25,721 bases of DNA from an uncultured Bacilli bacterium (lineage in GTDB: Bacteria > Bacillota_I > Bacilli_A > RF39 > UBA660), in assembly GCA_947631135.1 (NCBI GenBank), contig CANRKE010000008.1, positions 1-25,721 on the forward strand, in the 5' to 3' direction. The notes beneath the pieces were generated by a model that saw only the letters and a list, made by a program, of their open reading frames with translations, did not search any database and had not been told where the DNA came from. Position numbers and translations under genes: made by a program. Positions 21,847 through 25,721 of this stretch are shown piece by piece. Numbering within the stretch: position 1 is the first letter of the stretch; every line of letters starts with the position of its first letter.

Positions 21847-24792
21847 CTATTCACCATCTTCCTTAATATCAGCTAATTTTACACTAACAAATTTACTAAC
21901 ACCAGATTCTTGCATAGTTATTCCATATAAATAATCAACATATTCCATAGTTTTTTTCTTATGTGTAACAATAATGAATTGTGTTTTTTCTTTTAATAAT
22001 GTAAGTTCCTTACCAAATTTATCAACATTTACATCATCAAGTGCTGCTTCTACTTCATCTAGTACGCAGAATGGTAAACTTTTAACTTTAATTATAGCAA
22101 ATAGTAAACATATTGCTGTCAAAGTCTTTTCTCCACCACTTAATAATGATATATGTGATAATTTTTTTCCTGGTGGACATGCATCTATCTCTATTCCTGT
22201 TTCTAGTATATTATCCGGATCAGTAAGAATTAAATCTGCATCTCCTCCACCAAATAATTTTTTAAACTCAGCTTTAAAATTATCACGTATTTTATCAAAA
22301 GTTTTTATAAATTCTTCTTTCATAACTTTATCTATTTCATCTATTATATCTATAAGTGTTGTTTCTGCTTTATATAGATCTTCCTTTTGATTATTTAGAA
22401 AATCAAATCTTGTTTTAATTCTATCATATTCCTCTATAGCGCCTATATTAACTACACCAAGATTCTTTATTAAATTCTTAAGTTCTTTAACTTTTTTATC
22501 TACTTCTTCTCTACTTTGTTCTAAGTGATACATAACTTTAGCCTTTTCATAAGTAATATTATATTCAGTATTTAAAGTATTTAATAAATTATCTAATTTT
22601 AAACTTTCACTATTTATTTTTATTTCTAAATCTTTAATTTCATTTTGTATTTTAAATATAATACTATTACTTTTCTTTATACTTTCTTCTATAGAATTTA
22701 TTTCATTACTTAATTTATTTTTATAGTTAGTAGCATCATCAAGTTCTTTAGAAATTTTATTCTTTTTATCAACTTCATCATAATATCTTTTAATTAGTTC
22801 ATCTTCTAAACTTTCTTTATTATTTAAATAATGTTTTATTTCATTTTCTAATTCATTAATATTATTTTGTATTTCTAAAGTTTTAATATTATTTTCATTA
22901 TTATTATTTTCTAATTTATTCTTTTCAATTTCTAAATTAATTAAATTCTTATTAATAATATTAATATTATAATCTAACTCATTAATATATTCTTCTTTAT
23001 CTTTTATTAATTCTTGTGTTTTATCAATATCTTTTAATGTATCTTCTAATTCATATTTTTTATTAAATATATTATTATTTTGTTTTTTAATTCTACCACC
23101 AGTTAGAGAACCACCAACATTTATTACATCACCATCTAAAGTTACTATTCTATATCTATTTAATATTTTCTTACTTATAATATTTGCATTATCTATATTA
23201 TCAGCTATTATTATATTACCTAATAAATTAAGTATAATATTTTCATATAATTTATTATATTTAACTAAGTTAGATGCAATATCAATAAATCCATTCATAG
23301 ACTTTAATATATTCAATGTATCATTATCAATATATCTTTTTTTAATAACATTTAATGGATAAAATGTTGCTCTACCAAGATTATTATTTTTAAGATATTT
23401 TATAGCTTCTTTCGCACTATTTGTATCATCTGTTATTATATATTCTTTTGATGTAGATAAACTTATGTTAATTGCATCAACATATATTTGATCAAATTCT
23501 ATTATATTAGCTACTATATCATGAATACCATTTAAATTATTATTATTTAATACATTTCTTACTGCATAAGAAATATTAGATGCTGATTCAATTTCATTAT
23601 TAAGTATATCTTTTTTATATTTTAACTCATTATATTTACGACTTAAATTAGTTAATTCATTATTATTACTTATCTTTTGTTTATTAATATCATTTAAATT
23701 ATTATTAACTAATTCAATATCTTTATTTAAATCATCTATTTTTTTATTATTACTTATAATTATATTATCTAAAATATTTTTATCATTATTTAATTTCAAA
23801 ATATATTCTTCTAATTCTATTTTTTTAAGTTTATTTTTATCATTGTCATTATTTTTAATTCTTTCTAAATATAAGTTTCTTTCTCCATTAAGCTTTTCTA
23901 CATTTCCATTTACATCTATTAGTTCTTGATTTAGAGAAGAAATAGTTTTATCTAGTGAATCAAGTTTTAATTTCATATCAATTAGTGATGTATCATCACT
24001 AATATTTTCAGTATTTAAATTTTGAAGTTTATTATTTAATGTTTCTAATTCTTCTTTATGTTTAGTGTAATCATAGTTGATTGTAGATATATCATGAGCA
24101 ATTAGTGCGATATCATTATTTTCTAATTCTTTTCTTGTATCCAAATATTTAAGGGCAATATCTTTTTGTTCTTTTAAAGGTTCTGTTTGGTCTTCAAGTT
24201 CATTAATTATATCATTTACTCTAGATAAATTATCATGTGTTTTTTCTAGTTTTTTAATTGCTTCATCTTTTCTCTTTTTATATTTTAATACACCAGCAGC
24301 ACTATCGAATATAGTTCTTCTTTCTTCTTTTTTATTGCTTATTATATTTTGTACTTCACCTTGACTTATAATGTTATAAGAATCTTTTTCTATACCAGTA
24401 TCCATAATTAAATCTAATATATCTTTTAGTCTACATCTATTATTATTAATATAAAATTCGTTTTCACCATCTTTATATAGTATTCTTTTTATAGATACTT
24501 CATTAAATTCAATAGGTAGGCATCTATCACTATTATCAAATATTAATTCCACTTTAGCATATGTTGAGCCTTTTCTTTTAGATGAACCAGAAAATATAAT
24601 ATCGCTCATCAATCCTTCTCCACGTAAATTTTTAATGGATTGTTCACCAAGTACCCATCTTATTGAGTCTACAACATTACTTTTTCCACTTCCATTAGGT
24701 CCAACAATACCTGTCATACCATTTGATAAAACAATATTTACTTCATCAGCAAATGATTTAAAACCTACACTTTTAATTTGTTTTAAGTACAT
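21847..24792 (-). CDS. smc: Chromosome segregation ATPase SMC (short-armed)
   Basis: Core of the SMC-ScpAB condensin that loops and organises the chromosome. Walker A GPNGSGKS is at 31-38, then the Q-loop region RWVLGEQS. The hinge runs from about 405 to 568 (…GSLTGGR near 561). The C-terminal head has the signature LSGGEKT (~882) and Walker B/D-loop CVLDEVEAALDD. The protein is 981 aa where bacterial SMC usually has about 1150-1190. Heads and hinge are complete, and the loss is in both coiled-coil arms (each about 230 aa instead of about 330), so it looks like a matched shortening, not a deletion. ATG 24792 lies 15 bp after the preceding stop, with GGTGTGAT upstream. Confidence 0.96.
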   Translation of the reverse strand: MYLKQIKSVGFKSFADEVNIVLSNGMTGIVGPNGSGKSNVVDSIRWVLGEQSIKNLRGEGLMSDIIFSGSSKRKGSTYAKVELIFDNSDRCLPIEFNEVSIKRILYKDGENEFYINNNRCRLKDILDLIMDTGIEKDSYNIISQGEVQNIISNKKEERRTIFDSAAGVLKYKKRKDEAIKKLEKTHDNLSRVNDIINELEDQTEPLKEQKDIALKYLDTRKELENNDIALIAHDISTINYDYTKHKEELETLNNKLQNLNTENISDDTSLIDMKLKLDSLDKTISSLNQELIDVNGNVEKLNGERNLYLERIKNNDNDKNKLKKIELEEYILKLNNDKNILDNIIISNNKKIDDLNKDIELVNNNLNDINKQKISNNNELTNLSRKYNELKYKKDILNNEIESASNISYAVRNVLNNNNLNGIHDIVANIIEFDQIYVDAINISLSTSKEYIITDDTNSAKEAIKYLKNNNLGRATFYPLNVIKKRYIDNDTLNILKSMNGFIDIASNLVKYNKLYENIILNLLGNIIIADNIDNANIISKKILNRYRIVTLDGDVINVGGSLTGGRIKKQNNNIFNKKYELEDTLKDIDKTQELIKDKEEYINELDYNINIINKNLINLEIEKNKLENNNNENNIKTLEIQNNINELENEIKHYLNNKESLEDELIKRYYDEVDKKNKISKELDDATNYKNKLSNEINSIEESIKKSNSIIFKIQNEIKDLEIKINSESLKLDNLLNTLNTEYNITYEKAKVMYHLEQSREEVDKKVKELKNLIKNLGVVNIGAIEEYDRIKTRFDFLNNQKEDLYKAETTLIDIIDEIDKVMKEEFIKTFDKIRDNFKAEFKKLFGGGDADLILTDPDNILETGIEIDACPPGKKLSHISLLSGGEKTLTAICLLFAIIKVKSLPFCVLDEVEAALDDVNVDKFGKELTLLKEKTQFIIVTHKKKTMEYVDYLYGITMQESGVSKFVSVKLADIKEDGE

Positions 24793-24807
24793 AATATCAC
24801 ACCTTGT

Positions 24808-25512
24808 CTATGATTTTGGATTCTTTTTTCCTTTTTTAAGTAATTTCTTTTTTATTTTATTTAAATTCAATATTTGAAAATTAGGGAATGCATTTGCAAG
24901 TCTTCTAACAAGTCTTGATTTTTTACCAAGTTTTTCTCTTACTTTTTTTGATATATTTTCAGTATTATCAAAGTTTTTAGAAGCTTGTGTAAATTTTAAT
25001 TTTGATATAATATTAATAGATACACATAAATCAGCTACGAATAATCCAAATAAAACAAAACTTATAATACTTAATATAAGTGGATTAACATTAGATAATA
25101 ATGATAATACAAATGGGTGTATAACATATATTAATAATGTACCAAGAAGTCCAAATGCAACTGAAATTTTAAGACATATTCTACCATTTAAATTAAATTT
25201 TTTATTAGAATAATCCCACCATCTTGTATTAAATATTTTTTCCATTATAAAACTAGTAAAATATTCTGTAACAGTACATATAATTACCGCCATTACAAAT
25301 AATACTTCAATATTGGCTTTATATTTATCAAGAAACAATAACATAATTAATGATGCTACTCCATATATAGGACAACATGGACCAATTAAGAATCCTCTAT
25401 TAACTAGTTTATCTTCATCATAATAAACATAAACTACTTCAACACACCACCCTATAAATGAATAAATTATAAAAATTAAAAAATAAAATAAAATACTGTT
25501 TACTACTTCCAT
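24808..25512 (-). CDS. CmpB-like (putative ABC-transporter type IV) membrane protein
   Basis: 234 aa with about five hydrophobic segments. FIIYSFIGWCVEVVYVYYDE, LVNRGFLIGPCCPIYGVASL, FTSFIMEKIFNTRWWDYS and FNLNGRICL are the hallmarks of the PF06541 family, named for ABC-transport but without a proven substrate. The C-terminal ~50 residues are cytoplasmic and very basic (RKKIREKLGKK-like, ending KKLLKKGKKNPKS). It is the first gene of the minus-strand operon leading to smc, behind a sigA promoter at 25542-25570. The AGGA binding site is 7 nt before ATG 25512. Confidence 0.88.
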   Translation of the reverse strand: MEVVNSILFYFLIFIIYSFIGWCVEVVYVYYDEDKLVNRGFLIGPCCPIYGVASLIMLLFLDKYKANIEVLFVMAVIICTVTEYFTSFIMEKIFNTRWWDYSNKKFNLNGRICLKISVAFGLLGTLLIYVIHPFVLSLLSNVNPLILSIISFVLFGLFVADLCVSINIISKLKFTQASKNFDNTENISKKVREKLGKKSRLVRRLANAFPNFQILNLNKIKKKLLKKGKKNPKS

Positions 25513-25541
25513 ATATAATTCCTAACTTTCTATATATATCT

Positions 25542-25570
25542 ATTTTATCAAATTGAACTTGTAAAGTCTA
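25542..25570 (-). promoter_or_regulatory. SigA-type promoter of the smc-xseAB operon
   Basis: On the minus strand: -35 TAGACT (25570-25565), 17-bp spacer ending TTTGA, -10 TAAAAT (25547-25542). Fourth member of the GACTTT…TTTGATAMAAT promoter set. Confidence 0.65.
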
Positions 25571-25581
25571 TAAATATCGAT

Positions 25582-25618
25582 AAAAAAATAGAAATATATA
25601 GTTTGTTATATATTTCTA
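25582..25618 (-). terminator. Intrinsic terminator of the gene at the right edge
   Basis: On the minus strand TAGAAATATATA (25618-25607) pairs perfectly with TATATATTTCTA (25600-25589) around a 6-nt loop, followed by seven T (25588-25582). Confidence 0.85.
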
Positions 25619-25625
25619 AAATAAT

Positions 25626-25721
25626 TTATTTTACTTTTACGACGTATGGATTATTTTTAGTTCCACTACCAGATTCATATAATATATCAGCTTTTAAGTT
25701 TATTACTGCAACTGCCTCCCC
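25626..25721 (-). CDS. 3' end of an unidentified protein gene (partial)
   Basis: An open frame enters from the right edge and stops at a TAA (25628-25626), giving 31 residues: GEAVAVINLKADILYESGSG and TKNNPYVVKVK. The 'L.AD.LYESGSGT.NNPYVVK' ending resembles C-termini of secreted or surface proteins in low-GC gut Bacilli, where a similar 'G.GT..NPY.V' tail is common. The piece is too short to name. A strong terminator follows 8 bp later. Confidence 0.6.
   Translation of the reverse strand, partial: GEAVAVINLKADILYESGSGTKNNPYVVKVK

Noticed and set aside
21974..22390. 138-aa frame on the plus strand
   Set aside because: Antisense shadow of the conserved SMC C-terminal head; Ser/Asn-rich with no binding site.
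1..25721. Use of TGA as Trp (Mollicutes code)
   Set aside because: All expected Trp positions use TGG, and the DUF4186 gene stops at TGA in an ATGA overlap with the next start.

Overview
The window is very AT-rich (few G/C outside coding motifs) and carries a Bacillota-type gene set: priA, rpe, mnmA, smc, xseA/xseB, a SpoIIM-family protein and DUF3603, DUF1848 and DUF4186 proteins. Shine-Dalgarno sites of the AGGTGAT/GGAGG type precede most genes. Trp is read as TGG and TGA is used as a stop (end of the DUF4186 gene), so the code looks standard. The best guess is an uncultured low-GC gut member of the Bacilli (RF39/Mollicutes-like clades). That placement is inference; no rRNA is present.

Layout. 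1-123 is the tail of an unknown gene. 130-2044 is a complete insertion sequence (156-2018, transposase 335-1684) flanked by a perfect 26-bp direct repeat. 2095-8953 (+) holds priA, a small membrane protein, a DUF3603 protein, rpe and a three-gene set related to 2-hydroxyacyl-CoA dehydratase and its activase. 9080-10787 (+) holds a Nudix hydrolase and a HAD phosphatase. This pair is bracketed by a 91-bp duplication of the activase gene's 3' end, so it looks inserted. 10907-11621 is a tandem duplication of a compact unit that reads as a type I toxin-antitoxin locus: a short hydrophobic peptide on the minus strand and an antisense RNA on the plus strand. 11641-11891 is a MITE-like relic with six copies of a 20-bp repeat. 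11939-12025 (-) is a 28-aa membrane peptide. Then come spoIIM-like, mnmA and an HTH protein (+), followed by about 800 bp of extremely AT-rich DNA without genes.

15622-18920 (-) is an accessory module: a MoxR/CobS-like AAA+ ATPase with a novel N-terminal domain, a vWA-like partner, and a free-standing second copy of the N-terminal domain with a duplicated upstream block. 19002-25512 (-) is a housekeeping operon: CmpB-like membrane protein, smc (unusually short), xseA, xseB, DUF4186, DUF1848. The window ends in the 3' end of another minus-strand gene with its terminator.

The most notable items are the tandem type I toxin-antitoxin candidate (promoters, terminators, an SD-sequestering hairpin and one compensatory base-pair change are all visible) and the AAA+/vWA-like module with its duplicated, unevenly diverged N-terminal domain. 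All functional statements rest on motif recognition by eye; no database search was run.
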